Assembly (NCBI GenBank): GCA_046728115.1
Contig: JBKPDW010000049.1
Span: 8,054-72,053 of the forward strand
Source: CAVSWN01 sp046728115
GTDB lineage: Bacteria > Acidobacteriota > Vicinamibacteria > Vicinamibacterales > CAVVIG01
Length of the DNA: 64,000 bases
Reading direction: 5' to 3'
Shown: positions 16,468 through 25,242 of the stretch, piece after piece
Numbering within the stretch: position 1 is the stretch's first letter
Layout: every line of letters starts with the position of its first letter
Made by a program: the position numbers and the translations under genes
Notes under the pieces: generated by a model
What the model was told of the DNA's origin: nothing
Seen by the model: only the letters and a program-made list of their open reading frames with translations
Databases searched by the model: none

Positions 16468-17475
16468 CTAAGGAAGTACCGCCGTGATATTCCTCTTCGG
16501 CACCTGTCCGACTTTGATCTCCGCGATCTCTCTTCGCGCGGCGATGTCGATCACCGACACCGAATTCGATCCGGCGTTCGCGACGTAGACGCGCTTGCTG
16601 TCGGGTGTGAACGTCAGCCAGTCTGGATGATGGCCGACTTTCGATTCGCCGAGGAGCTTCAGGTCGGGCATCGAGTACAAGTAGATCCGTGTGTTCATCT
16701 TGCTCAGTACGCACAGCATCTTGCCGTCAGGGGTGACGCCGATGCCGTGCGACGGTGACCCCTGCAGTCCCTCTGTCACACGCTCGGCGGCAGGCACTTC
16801 CGGCAGCTTGATTTTGTCCACGACCTGATGCGTGGCGAAATCGACGGTGACGAAGCCGTTGAAGTTGGAGAGCTGCACGAAGATCCGCCGCGTCGAGCCG
16901 TCGGGATTGGTTTCGAACGTCATTGGTCGAACCCCGTCCTCGGTAGCGACCGTCCAGACGATCTCCTCCGTCTTCTGATCAATCACGGTGATCTTTCTGC
17001 CCGGAATGGATCCCGCGACCACGAAGTTGCCATCGGGCGTCACGTACGTGTTGTGAATCCCGCCTTCGGTGCGGATGCTCTTCACGCGCGTCAGCGTGGC
17101 GGTATCGATCACGTCGATCGCGCCGGCGCCGGCGACGATCGCGGCGTATACCCGCCTGCCGTCCTTGCTCACCGCGATGTTGTTCGGATGGTTCGTCAAC
17201 GGGATCTGCTTGATGACCTTCATGGTCTTCAGATCGGCGACGTCCACCGTCGATTCGGCCTCATTGGTGATGTACAGGCGCCTGCCGTCGGGCGCAACGG
17301 CCGCACCGTGATTCACCTCGATGCCGCCGATCTCGCCGACCACCTTGTTGGTGGCGGGATCGATCAGCATCACGCTGTCGCCGGCGGCGTTGGTCTGGAT
17401 GATGCGCACGGTGCTGGCCTGGAGGGTGGCCCCAGCCAGCAGAGATAGCAGCAGGATTGAGAGCTTGGTCTGCAT
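16468..17475 (-). CDS. Exported YVTN-type beta-propeller protein
   Basis: A 335-residue secreted propeller protein with a clear signal peptide (residues 1-20, ending LQAS) and repeated YVTN/NHL-like blades: GRRLYITNEAESTVDVADL, GRRVYAAIVAGAGAIDVID, SKRVYVANAGSNSVSVID. The end (VGQVPKRNITAVLP) is typical for the family, so the adjacent IS110 element probably inserted just beyond the stop rather than truncating it. It starts 26 bases from the divergent c-type cytochrome gene, so the two are likely co-expressed. Such proteins are often associated with exported redox enzymes; exact role unknown. Confidence 0.85.
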   Translation of the reverse strand: MQTKLSILLLSLLAGATLQASTVRIIQTNAAGDSVMLIDPATNKVVGEIGGIEVNHGAAVAPDGRRLYITNEAESTVDVADLKTMKVIKQIPLTNHPNNIAVSKDGRRVYAAIVAGAGAIDVIDTATLTRVKSIRTEGGIHNTYVTPDGNFVVAGSIPGRKITVIDQKTEEIVWTVATEDGVRPMTFETNPDGSTRRIFVQLSNFNGFVTVDFATHQVVDKIKLPEVPAAERVTEGLQGSPSHGIGVTPDGKMLCVLSKMNTRIYLYSMPDLKLLGESKVGHHPDWLTFTPDSKRVYVANAGSNSVSVIDIAARREIAEIKVGQVPKRNITAVLP

Positions 17476-17501
17476 AGAGGAACACTTTAAACTACCCAGC
17501 C
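17476..17501. promoter_or_regulatory. 26-bp divergent promoter with a symmetric TTTAAA
   Basis: The ATGs of the leftward YVTN gene (17475) and the rightward cytochrome gene (17502) are only 26 bases apart. The palindrome TTTAAA (17486-17491) sits exactly 10 bases from each, fitting one -10 element used on both strands. Neither gene has a Shine-Dalgarno, so both would be leaderless or nearly so. TTGGTC (17465-17470) is a weak rightward -35. Confidence 0.5.
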
Positions 17502-17918
17502 ATGAGGCTGATTCTCTTTTTGCTCATGGCCGCTCAGACCGCCGCGCCGCGCGCGCCAGCCTCCACCCTGGATTACGAGACATTCAAGGCGAAGGTCCAG
17601 CCGCTCCTGCTCGAGAAACGTCCAGGTCACGCGCGGTGCTACACCTGTCACTCGACCGGAACCGCCTTTCGGCTCCAGCGTCTGCCGCCGGGCCGAACGG
17701 CATACACCGAGGAGGAATCGCGGAAAAATTTCGAAGCTGTGACCCGTGTGGTCGTCCCGGGCGTGCCCACGAAAAGCCGGCTGCTCACGATGCCGCTCGC
17801 GCACGAAGCCGGCGGGACCGAGTTCCACCCGGGGGGCAAACACTGGGAGACACAGGACGATCCTGAGTGGAAGGTCCTGGCGGAATGGGTGAAAAACGCG
17901 GCCACCGCGTCGCCGTAG
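17502..17918 (+). CDS. Small exported c-type cytochrome-like protein
   Basis: A 138-residue secreted protein with a short signal peptide and a single heme-binding Cys46-Tyr-Thr-Cys49-His50 in ARCYTCHSTG, the pattern of planctomycete/acidobacterial cytochrome-c-like domains. Late residues (FHPGGKHWETQDDPEWKVLAEWVKN) match the helix that closes such domains. A Met or His sixth ligand is not obvious. The last codon and stop coincide with a GTAGCGC motif that is dispersed in this window. Divergent from the YVTN propeller gene; together they may serve an exported oxidation pathway (inference). Confidence 0.75.
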   Translation: MRLILFLLMAAQTAAPRAPASTLDYETFKAKVQPLLLEKRPGHARCYTCHSTGTAFRLQRLPPGRTAYTEEESRKNFEAVTRVVVPGVPTKSRLLTMPLAHEAGGTEFHPGGKHWETQDDPEWKVLAEWVKNAATASP

Positions 17919-17941
17919 CGCCTCGCGTCAGGGCCTCGGCG

Positions 17942-17969
17942 TTGGGGACTGGGGACCCCAATCCCCGTC
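17942..17969. repeat. Small palindromic heptamer array (2+2)
   Basis: Four 7-bp units, TTGGGGA, CTGGGGA, CCCCAAT, CCCCGTC: two forward and two inverted, forming a G/C-rich hairpin after the cytochrome gene. Probable terminator and a short member of the array class. Confidence 0.65.
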
Positions 17970-18062
17970 TTTCCTCTGGTACCGAGACGCGGATTTGTTC
18001 ATACTATGGGGCAGCCAAACGGCCGTGGCGCCCGGGGAAGGCGCCCCTCACAAGGAGACGAC

Positions 18063-18338
18063 ATGGCGAAGAAAGCAGCAAGCAAGCGGAAACCAAACGC
18101 GGCCTTCATGAAGCCGGTGCAGCCGGACGATACGCTGGCCGCAGTGGTCGGCAACAAGCCGATTCCGCGCACCGAAGTGACCAAGCGGCTGTGGGCGTAC
18201 ATCAAGAAGAACAAGCTCCAGGATCAGAAGAACAAGCGGATGATCAAATCCGACGACACGCTGAAATCCGTGTTCGGCGGCAAGACGTCCGTCAACATGT
18301 TCGAGATGACGAAACTCGTCAGCAAGCACGTCAAGTAA
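18063..18338 (+). CDS. SWIB/MDM2-domain protein
   Basis: A 91-residue basic protein: a short Lys/Ala-rich N-terminus (AKKAASKRK) followed by a SWIB/MDM2 domain from about residue 20 to 90 (LAAVVGNKPIPRTEVTKRLWAYIKKNKLQ in pieces, then KRMIKSDDTLKSVFGG and MFEMTKLVSKHVK). In bacteria these small proteins are thought to bind DNA or the topoisomerase machinery; in chlamydia SWIB is fused to topoisomerase I. AGGAGA at 18053-18058 fixes the ATG at 18063. It is probably transcribed alone or with the hydrolase downstream, from which it is separated by a hairpin array. Confidence 0.85.
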   Translation: MAKKAASKRKPNAAFMKPVQPDDTLAAVVGNKPIPRTEVTKRLWAYIKKNKLQDQKNKRMIKSDDTLKSVFGGKTSVNMFEMTKLVSKHVK

Positions 18339-18347
18339 ACCTGTTCT

Positions 18348-18391
18348 GGCTGATGGCTGCGTGGCTGATGGCCCTGCCCGAGCCATCAGCC
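18348..18391 (+). repeat. Repeat able to form alternative hairpins
   Basis: Two direct copies of GGCTGATGGC (18348-18357 and 18363-18372) and one inverse copy GCCATCAGCC (18382-18391) ending 11 bases before the next ATG. Either direct copy can pair with the inverse one. It may terminate the SWIB transcript or hide the hydrolase start region. Confidence 0.65.
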
Positions 18392-18402
18392 GTCGGCCGT
18401 CC

Positions 18403-19152
18403 ATGAATCCCGTTCTCGACATCAACGGAATTTCGCTGCACTACGACATCGTCGGTGAAGGCGAGCCACTGCTCTTTCTGCACGGAGGCCTCGGCACCGG
18501 CGACAACTGGAGATACATCTTCTCGTCAGCACCCAAAGGCTATCGGTTGATCGCACCCGATCAGCGCGGCCACGGCGCGACGACGAATCCGTCGAGGCTC
18601 TTCACCTTCCGCCAGGTGGCGGCGGACATGTTCGCGCTGCTCGATCATTTGCACCTTGATCGTGTGAAAGCGATTGGCATCAGCGGCGGCGGCATCGCGC
18701 TGATGCACATGGCGGCCATGGAACCGCCGCGCATCGAGGCGATGGTCGTCGTCAGCGCACCGCCGTACTTTCCGGCGAAGGCCCGCTCGATTCAGGCACA
18801 ATTCAGCGAGGCCATGATTCCCGAGCCGGAGCGCGCGGCGCTCCGGCGACGCCACACGCAGGGTGAAGAGCAGATCAAAACGCTCTTCGAGAATGTGAAA
18901 GCCCTCGCCACTGATTACGACGATGTCGCGTTCACGCCACCAAAGCTGGCAACCATCACCGCACGCACGCTGATCGTCTTCGGCGATCGCGACTTCCTGT
19001 ATCCGGTGCAGCTGGCGTTCGATCTCCATGCGGCCATTCCGAATTCCCATCTGTGGGTGATCCCGAACGGCGGACACGGTCCGGTCTTCGGCGCGGACGG
19101 TCCGCGATTCGTCGACACCGTGATGCCGTTTCTGCGAGGCGAGTGGAAGTGA
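18403..19152 (+). CDS. Alpha/beta-fold hydrolase
   Basis: A 249-residue cytoplasmic alpha/beta hydrolase of the esterase/haloperoxidase-like group. The oxyanion loop LFLHGGLGTGDNW (about 24-36), nucleophile Ser94 in GISGGG, acid Asp in VFGDRDFLYP and the general base His in PNGGHGPVF are all present, so it should be an active hydrolase. No signal peptide. The ATG at 18403 directly follows a hairpin repeat and has no Shine-Dalgarno. Substrate unknown. Confidence 0.85.
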   Translation: MNPVLDINGISLHYDIVGEGEPLLFLHGGLGTGDNWRYIFSSAPKGYRLIAPDQRGHGATTNPSRLFTFRQVAADMFALLDHLHLDRVKAIGISGGGIALMHMAAMEPPRIEAMVVVSAPPYFPAKARSIQAQFSEAMIPEPERAALRRRHTQGEEQIKTLFENVKALATDYDDVAFTPPKLATITARTLIVFGDRDFLYPVQLAFDLHAAIPNSHLWVIPNGGHGPVFGADGPRFVDTVMPFLRGEWK

Positions 19153-19164
19153 TGGATGCGTGGC

Positions 19165-19302
19165 CTGAAAGGCTCGCGCTCCAGCTGACGGGTTCGCTCT
19201 AACAGCTGAAAGGTTCGCGCTCCAGCTGAAAGGTTCGCGCTGCGGCTGAAAGGCTCGCGCGACATCTGATGACTACTGTCGCCCGTAGCGCGAGCTTTCA
19301 AG
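19165..19302. repeat. 20-bp tandem array (CTGAAAGGCTCGCGCT-type) with inverse copy
   Basis: Five units of 20, 21, 20, 20 and 20 bases with the core CTGAAAGGYTCGCGCT (19165-19265). At 19285-19302 comes one inverse copy GTAGCGCGAGCTTTCAAG. The same motif appears singly elsewhere (28991, 38680, 57344). There are no spacers, so it is not CRISPR. It probably forms hairpins after the hydrolase gene. Confidence 0.75.
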
Positions 19303-19338
19303 CGAGCGTCGTGTGCTACGATTCGCTCAATCCCCGTC

Positions 19339-21795
19339 ATGCATACACGTCGGTTCTTACCAGGACTCATCGTCCTCTTCATTGGCAGCGGCTGCGCTGC
19401 GCTGATCTACGAGATCGTCTGGTTCCAGCTTCTGCAGCTCGTCATCGGATCGTCGGCGATCTCGCTCGGGATTCTCCTCGGGACGTTCATGGGGGGCATG
19501 TGTCTCGGCAGCCTGTTGCTGCCGCGACTGATTGCGCCGCGCGAGCACCCGCTTCGCGTCTACGCCTATCTCGAGATCGGCATCGGCCTCTGCGGCGCGC
19601 TGATTCTCGTTGCCATGCCGCTCGTCGGCGGCGTCTACACGGCATGGGCCGGCACCGGCGTCGCGAGCATCGTGCTCCGCGCGGTCGCGGCCGCTGTGTG
19701 CCTGCTGCCGCCGACGATGCTGATGGGCGCGACGCTGCCGGCGATTTCGCGCTGGGTGAGAGCCACGCCCGACGGCGTGGCGTGGCTCGGTTTTTTCTAC
19801 GGCGGCAACATCGCGGGCGGAGTCGCGGGAAGTCTCTTGGCCGGTTTCTATCTGCTCCGGGTTTTCGACGTCGGCACCGCCACGCTGGTCGCCGTTGTTC
19901 TCAACGGTCTCGTGTCGGCGATCGCGTTGATTCTCGCGCGCCGTACGACCTACGAACCGGACGCGACCGTGTCGCATGGCATCGGGCCCACGGGCGTGCG
20001 AACCGTGTATGTCACGATCGCGCTCTCAGGCTTGACCGCGCTTGGCGCCGAAGTCATCTGGACGCGTCTGCTGTCGCTGCATTTCGGCGGAACCGTCTAC
20101 ACGTTCGCGCAAATCCTCGCCGTGTTCCTTGTCGGTCTCGGCATCGGCAGCACTGCCGGTGCGTCGATTGCCAGGACGTCGGCGGCGCCGCGCGTGGCGC
20201 TGGGGTGGTGTCAGTTATTGATCTGCGCCGCCATGGCATGGGCCGCGTATCAGCTCACCGAATCTTTGCCGTACTGGCCGATCAATCCGTCGCTCGCGAC
20301 CACGCCGTGGTACACGATTCAACTCGATCTGGTCCGGTGCATGTGGGTCGTGCTGCCGGGCGCGATCTTATGGGGGGCAAGCTTTCCGCTGGCACTGGCT
20401 GCGGTTGCATCGACCGACCAGGACGCGGCGCGCCTCGCCGGCGGCGTGTACGCCGCGAACACCGTCGGCGCCATCCTGGGATCGCTGGTGACGAGCTTCA
20501 TCCTCGTGCCGTGGATCGGCAGCTCGCATGCCGAGCAGACGCTGATCATCATCTCGGCGTTGTCGGCGCTGCTGATGCTCGAGCCTTCGTACAGCGGCGC
20601 CGCGACGAAAACCACCACAGCGCCGTCCGGGAACGCCGACACGACATTGGGCTCCGGGCGTTTCAATCTGGCGGGAACAATCGTGCTCGGCGTCGCGATG
20701 GTTGCCGCAGGCCTTCTCGCCCGCAGCGTCCACGCGTTACCGGGGCTTCTGGTGGCGTACGGCCGCTACTCGGCGACGCGCGTCGGGCAGGCCGACGTCA
20801 TCTACGTGGGTGAGGGCGTCAATGCATCTGTCGCGGTATCGGAACTCTCGAACGGTGTCCGAAACTACCACAACGCTGGCAAGGTGCAGGCCTCGAGCGA
20901 GCCGCAGGACATGCGCCTGCAGCGCATGCTCGGCCACCTGACGACGCTGATTCCGAGACAAGCCAGGAAGGTTCTCGTGATTGGATGCGGCGCAGGCGTC
21001 ACCGCCGGAGCAGTGTCCGTTGATCCCGCTGTCGAACACGAGACCATTGCCGAGATCGAACCGCTCGTCCCCCGAGTCGTATCCACGTATTTCAGCCAGC
21101 ACAACTTCGATGTGGTCCGCAACCCGAAGGTGCAGATCCGAATCGACGACGCGCGGCACTTCGTCGAGGCGACGGACGAGATGTTCGACGCCGTCACCTC
21201 GGATCCGCTCGATCCCTGGGTGAAAGGCGCGGCGATGCTTTACACGGAGGAATTCTTCGGGATGGTGAAGAAGCACCTGAATCCCGGAGGCGTCGTGACG
21301 CTCTTCGTTCAGCTGTACGAGAGCAACACCGACGCTGTGAAGAGCGAGATTGGCACGTTCCTCGAGGCCTTTCCCAACGGCATCGTCTGGGGAAACACCA
21401 ACGAAGGGAAGGGCTACGACCTGGTGCTGCTCGGTCAGGTCGAGCCGACCAGAATCGATGTGGACGCGATCGAAGCGAAGCTGCAGCGGCCGGAGTACGC
21501 ACCGGTCAAGCAATCGCTTCGCGAAATCGGAATGAACTCCGCAGTCGATCTGTTTTCGACCTATGCAGGCAGGAAAGCCGACCTCGAACCCTGGCTCCGC
21601 ACGGCGCAAATCAACCACGACCGCAACCTGCGACTACAGTATCTCGCGGGGCTGGGCTTGAACCTGTACCAGGCCGACAGGATCTACGCCGACATGCTGC
21701 GCTACGTATCCAAAATGCCCGACGACCTCTTCATCGCCTCGGAAGGGACCAAGCAGAATCTGTTCAGAGCCATCCGGACCGCGCAGGGCCGATAG
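19339..21795 (+). CDS. Fused MFS-like membrane domain / spermidine-synthase-like domain protein
   Basis: An 818-residue protein. Residues 1-480 hold about a dozen hydrophobic membrane segments (start FLPGLIVLFIGSGCAALIYEIVW, quoted in part, is diagnostic of the fused-MFS/spermidine synthase family). Residues about 500-720 form a Rossmann methyltransferase-like spermidine synthase domain, with VLVIGCGAGVTAGAV near 545 and the acidic IAEIEPLV that would bind the nucleoside. The aminopropyl-transfer residues are not clearly conserved, so polyamine synthesis is uncertain. The family is common in acidobacteria and often linked to membrane or exported substrates. No Shine-Dalgarno is obvious; TACGAT at 19316-19321 may be a -10. 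Confidence 0.85.
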   Translation: MHTRRFLPGLIVLFIGSGCAALIYEIVWFQLLQLVIGSSAISLGILLGTFMGGMCLGSLLLPRLIAPREHPLRVYAYLEIGIGLCGALILVAMPLVGGVYTAWAGTGVASIVLRAVAAAVCLLPPTMLMGATLPAISRWVRATPDGVAWLGFFYGGNIAGGVAGSLLAGFYLLRVFDVGTATLVAVVLNGLVSAIALILARRTTYEPDATVSHGIGPTGVRTVYVTIALSGLTALGAEVIWTRLLSLHFGGTVYTFAQILAVFLVGLGIGSTAGASIARTSAAPRVALGWCQLLICAAMAWAAYQLTESLPYWPINPSLATTPWYTIQLDLVRCMWVVLPGAILWGASFPLALAAVASTDQDAARLAGGVYAANTVGAILGSLVTSFILVPWIGSSHAEQTLIIISALSALLMLEPSYSGAATKTTTAPSGNADTTLGSGRFNLAGTIVLGVAMVAAGLLARSVHALPGLLVAYGRYSATRVGQADVIYVGEGVNASVAVSELSNGVRNYHNAGKVQASSEPQDMRLQRMLGHLTTLIPRQARKVLVIGCGAGVTAGAVSVDPAVEHETIAEIEPLVPRVVSTYFSQHNFDVVRNPKVQIRIDDARHFVEATDEMFDAVTSDPLDPWVKGAAMLYTEEFFGMVKKHLNPGGVVTLFVQLYESNTDAVKSEIGTFLEAFPNGIVWGNTNEGKGYDLVLLGQVEPTRIDVDAIEAKLQRPEYAPVKQSLREIGMNSAVDLFSTYAGRKADLEPWLRTAQINHDRNLRLQYLAGLGLNLYQADRIYADMLRYVSKMPDDLFIASEGTKQNLFRAIRTAQGR

Positions 21796-21908
21796 CGCCA
21801 AACTGATACACAAAGGCCGCAACCGTCACAACGGGTCCGCATCGCAGTCGGGTATGCTCCCGACGAAACGGCGGTGTCCGTAGCTGTGTCTTCAGGGAGG
21901 CGGTTTTC

Positions 21909-24900
21909 ATGTCAATCGACCGACGGCTCGCGGCGTTTCTCAGCTTCCTTACATCCCTCGTTCTCGCAACCCTCTGCGACGCGCAGACGTTTCGGGGCAG
22001 CATCACCGGCCGTGTCGTGGATCAGACCGGCGCCGTGCTGCCGGGCGTGACGATCACGGTTACCAACGATGCCACAGGCGTGTCGCGTACGACGATGACA
22101 TCGGCGACCGGCGACTTTTCCGTCCCCGATCTGCAGCTGGGGAACTACACGGTCGAGGCGGCCTTGCAGGGTTTTCAGACGCTGCAATCGAAGGTCGAAG
22201 TCACGGTCTCGAAGATCGTGTCGCTCGACCTGAAGATGGGAATCTCGCAGGTCGCCGAGACCGTCCTGGTGTCTGGCAGTTCGCCGCTGCTCGATACGGT
22301 ATCGACCGCGCTGAGCAACGTGATCAAACCCAAAGAGGTCCAGGATCTGCCGCTGAACGGCCGCGACTTCACGCGCATGCTGCAGCTCGCGCCCGGCGTG
22401 GCCGGCAACTCGGTGAACGGCAACCGGACACGCGGCAACAATTACCAGATTGACGGCGCGGACAACAACGACGCGTTCCAGAACGTCGCGGCGGTGAACC
22501 AGGGCGGCGTAGGCGGGGTTGCCGGAACGCTGCTGCCGATCGAAGCGATCGATCAGTTCTCGGTGCAGTCCGGCGGATCGGCCGAGATGGGACGCAACGC
22601 GGGATCGAGCATCAACCTCGTGATCAAGTCGGGGACGAACAACGTCCACGGCAGCGGCTTCTACTTCAACCGGAACGAGCACCTCGCTGCGTTGTCACCG
22701 GTTCAGGCGCCGGGCAGCCCGAAACGGGAGATCCGCAACAATCAGTACGGCGGTTCGCTCGGCGGCCCCATCGTCCGCAACAGGACGTTCTACTTCTCGG
22801 CGTTCGAAGCGCAGAACATGCATGCCGGCAACACGCTCGCGGACACGGCGCCGTCGTCGGCCTGGGTGTCGAGCGCCACGCAGCTGCTGAATCAGTTCTT
22901 GGTACCGGTCAATGTGGTCTCGACGAACATGCTCGCGCTGTGGCCGGCCGACAGCCGGACCGGCCCAGCCACCGCACTGAACTTCACGAGCTACGATCCG
23001 AACACCTATTCGAGCTACAACGGGATCGCGAAGGTCGATTACCAGCTGAACTCGATCCACAACGTGTCGGCGCGGTACTTCGGCGGCGGCGGCGACCAGG
23101 TCGCGACGACCAACTCGCCCTACCGCGCGTATTTCCAGGCCGTGCCGAGCCGGATGCACAACGTGTCGGTGGTCGGTACCAGCGTGTTCACCTCGCACAT
23201 CGTGAACCAGCTGGTGTTCGGGTACAACTACTTCCTGCAGAAGTTCAATTCGTTCGACATCTCGGCGGATCCGCTCTCGATGGGCCTGAACACAGGCGTG
23301 GCCGGCGACCCGACGCTGGCCGGTCCACCGAACCTGACGATCAGCGGCTTCGCCGCCGTGGGCGGCACGCAGCCGCTCGGCCGCGTCGACAAGACGATTC
23401 ACCTCACGAACAACCTGTCGTACGCGACCGGCTCGCATCAGGTCAAAGTCGGCGGCGAATTCCGCGTGTCGAAGCTGTTCATCTTCTACGACAGCAACAA
23501 GCGCGGGACTTTCACCTTCGACGGCACCGCCGGCCCGTGGGCGGGTGCCGCATCGCCCGCCAGTTCGTCGCTGAAGGCGCTTGCCGACTTCATGGCCGGT
23601 ATTCCTGCCACGGCGATCATCGTCCGCGGCGACACGCATCACAACTACTTCCAGAACTCGTTCGATCTGTGGGTGCAGGATGCCTGGTCGATTACGTCGA
23701 AAGTGACGCTCAACTTCGGCGCGCGGTACACCTATCCCGGCGTGCTGGGCGCGAGCGATGCGAAGCTGACGAACTTCCTCCCGGACCGCGGCATGGTGTC
23801 GACGGAGTCCCTCTATCCGGCCGACAAGAAGGACATCTCGCCGCGCGTCGGCATGACCTACGTGCCGTTCGAGAGCCGCAAGACCGTGTTCCGCGGAGCG
23901 TACGGCCTCTACTACGACCTGTTCGCGGTCAACTTCTTCACGGCGAACACGGGCTTCGCCAACGGCGGCGCGCTCGGTGTCGGTAACAATCCGGGCGGCG
24001 AGACGCCGGTCTACTCGATCACGCAGCGCCGCTTCACGATTCAGGACGGCGTGCCGGTGTTCGGCGCGACGCCGCAGCCGCCGTACGGCGCGTTCGGTGT
24101 GAGCCAGGACCTCAAGCTGCCTTACGTCGAGAACTTCAACGTCAACGTCGAGCAGCAGATCGGTCCGGCCACAGCGGTGCAGATCGGCTACGTGGGCACG
24201 CGCGGCCATCGCCTGGGGGTGATGCGCGACATCAACGCGCCGCTGCCCAGCGCGGCCGGCGTGTCGCAGGCGCGGCGGCCGTTCAACGCCCGCTATCCCG
24301 ATCTCGCGGCGATCAACGAGCTGGAATCGATCGGGCGTTCCCGGTACAACTCGCTCCAGATGTCGCTCATTCAGAACAACTGGCGCGGACTCTCCGGGCG
24401 GCTGAATTACACGCTCGGGCACGCGCTCGACAACGCGTCGGAGGCGCGCAACACGCTGCCGATGGACTCGACGAATCTCGACCTCGATTGGGGCAACGCC
24501 GCGTTCGACATCCGCCACGTCCTGACCGGCGGGTTCACCTACACGCTGCCGGCGTTCTCCAAGTCGCGCCTCGGCGATGGCTGGCAGTTCAACGTCATCG
24601 CGACGCTGCAGAGCGGCACGCCGTTCAACGTGACGACCGGTACCGACACGAGCGGCACGGGCGATCGCGCCGATCGGCCGAACCTGGTCGGCGACCCGTT
24701 CAGCGGCATCGTCCAGCCGACGAGCGGCACGGCCGTGCGGTACTTCAATCCCGCAGCGTTCCCGGTGCCGGCGGCCGGCACGTACGGCAATCTCGCCCGC
24801 AACCAGTTCTACGGGCCGTCGTTCAGGACAGTAGACGTGTCCGTGTTCAAGACGACCAAGCTGGCCGGCGGCACGTCGCTGCAGCTGCGCTGCGAGATCT

Positions 24901-25061
24901 TCAACGTGTTCAACACCGACAACTGGGGCAATCCGGGCGCGAGCGTGTCGAGTTCGACGACGTTTGGACTGTTGACGAACACGCGCAACGGCAGCGGCGC
25001 GCCAGGCATCGGCGCCGGCGAGCCGCTCAATGTGCAGTTGGCGGCGAAGATTCTCTTCTGA
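21909..25061 (+). CDS. Oar-like TonB-dependent outer-membrane protein
   Basis: A 1050-residue outer-membrane protein. Residues 1-26 are a signal peptide; about 30-110 form a carboxypeptidase-regulatory-like beta sandwich (GSITGRVVDQTGAVLPGVTI); about 115-235 a plug domain with VQDLPLNGRDFTRMLQLAPG; the remainder is a beta barrel rich in Tyr, Asn and Gly, ending in Phe (QLAAKILF), the outer-membrane insertion signature. GGGAGG about 10 bases before the ATG fixes the start. The large acidobacterial family is assumed to take up or bind complex ligands; no TonB box is clear. The VPS10-like exported protein follows and may be its partner. Confidence 0.93.
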   Translation: MSIDRRLAAFLSFLTSLVLATLCDAQTFRGSITGRVVDQTGAVLPGVTITVTNDATGVSRTTMTSATGDFSVPDLQLGNYTVEAALQGFQTLQSKVEVTVSKIVSLDLKMGISQVAETVLVSGSSPLLDTVSTALSNVIKPKEVQDLPLNGRDFTRMLQLAPGVAGNSVNGNRTRGNNYQIDGADNNDAFQNVAAVNQGGVGGVAGTLLPIEAIDQFSVQSGGSAEMGRNAGSSINLVIKSGTNNVHGSGFYFNRNEHLAALSPVQAPGSPKREIRNNQYGGSLGGPIVRNRTFYFSAFEAQNMHAGNTLADTAPSSAWVSSATQLLNQFLVPVNVVSTNMLALWPADSRTGPATALNFTSYDPNTYSSYNGIAKVDYQLNSIHNVSARYFGGGGDQVATTNSPYRAYFQAVPSRMHNVSVVGTSVFTSHIVNQLVFGYNYFLQKFNSFDISADPLSMGLNTGVAGDPTLAGPPNLTISGFAAVGGTQPLGRVDKTIHLTNNLSYATGSHQVKVGGEFRVSKLFIFYDSNKRGTFTFDGTAGPWAGAASPASSSLKALADFMAGIPATAIIVRGDTHHNYFQNSFDLWVQDAWSITSKVTLNFGARYTYPGVLGASDAKLTNFLPDRGMVSTESLYPADKKDISPRVGMTYVPFESRKTVFRGAYGLYYDLFAVNFFTANTGFANGGALGVGNNPGGETPVYSITQRRFTIQDGVPVFGATPQPPYGAFGVSQDLKLPYVENFNVNVEQQIGPATAVQIGYVGTRGHRLGVMRDINAPLPSAAGVSQARRPFNARYPDLAAINELESIGRSRYNSLQMSLIQNNWRGLSGRLNYTLGHALDNASEARNTLPMDSTNLDLDWGNAAFDIRHVLTGGFTYTLPAFSKSRLGDGWQFNVIATLQSGTPFNVTTGTDTSGTGDRADRPNLVGDPFSGIVQPTSGTAVRYFNPAAFPVPAAGTYGNLARNQFYGPSFRTVDVSVFKTTKLAGGTSLQLRCEIFNVFNTDNWGNPGASVSSSTTFGLLTNTRNGSGAPGIGAGEPLNVQLAAKILF

Positions 25062-25242
25062 TCGGGAGTCGTACCTCTCCACCACTCCGGCCACGGAGGA
25101 CAGGAGCGGCATGAGGTGTGGCCTCCGCGTCACGTTTCGCGCTGCGGAGAGCTTCGCAGAGGTGAAGTCGATGAAGCGTGCTTTCGCTGTGTTGGAGTCG
25201 TCGGCCGTTGAAGGCAAGGACCGTCAAGACCGCAAAGTTCGC

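Noticed and set aside
16468..17475. YVTN gene truncated by the IS110 element
   Set aside because: The C-terminus is typical for the family and the stop lies outside the element's inverted repeat, so it appears intact.
19165..19265. CRISPR array
   Set aside because: The 20-base units adjoin directly with no unique spacers, and no cas genes are nearby.
22695..25217. 840-codon open frame on the reverse strand opposite the Oar-like gene
   Set aside because: A shadow of a high-GC gene: arginine/valine/histidine-rich, no domain, and the opposite strand encodes a clear outer-membrane protein. Similar shadows at 25624-27786, 40803-42824, 42313-44331, 38854-40254 and 55494-57209 were dropped for the same reason.
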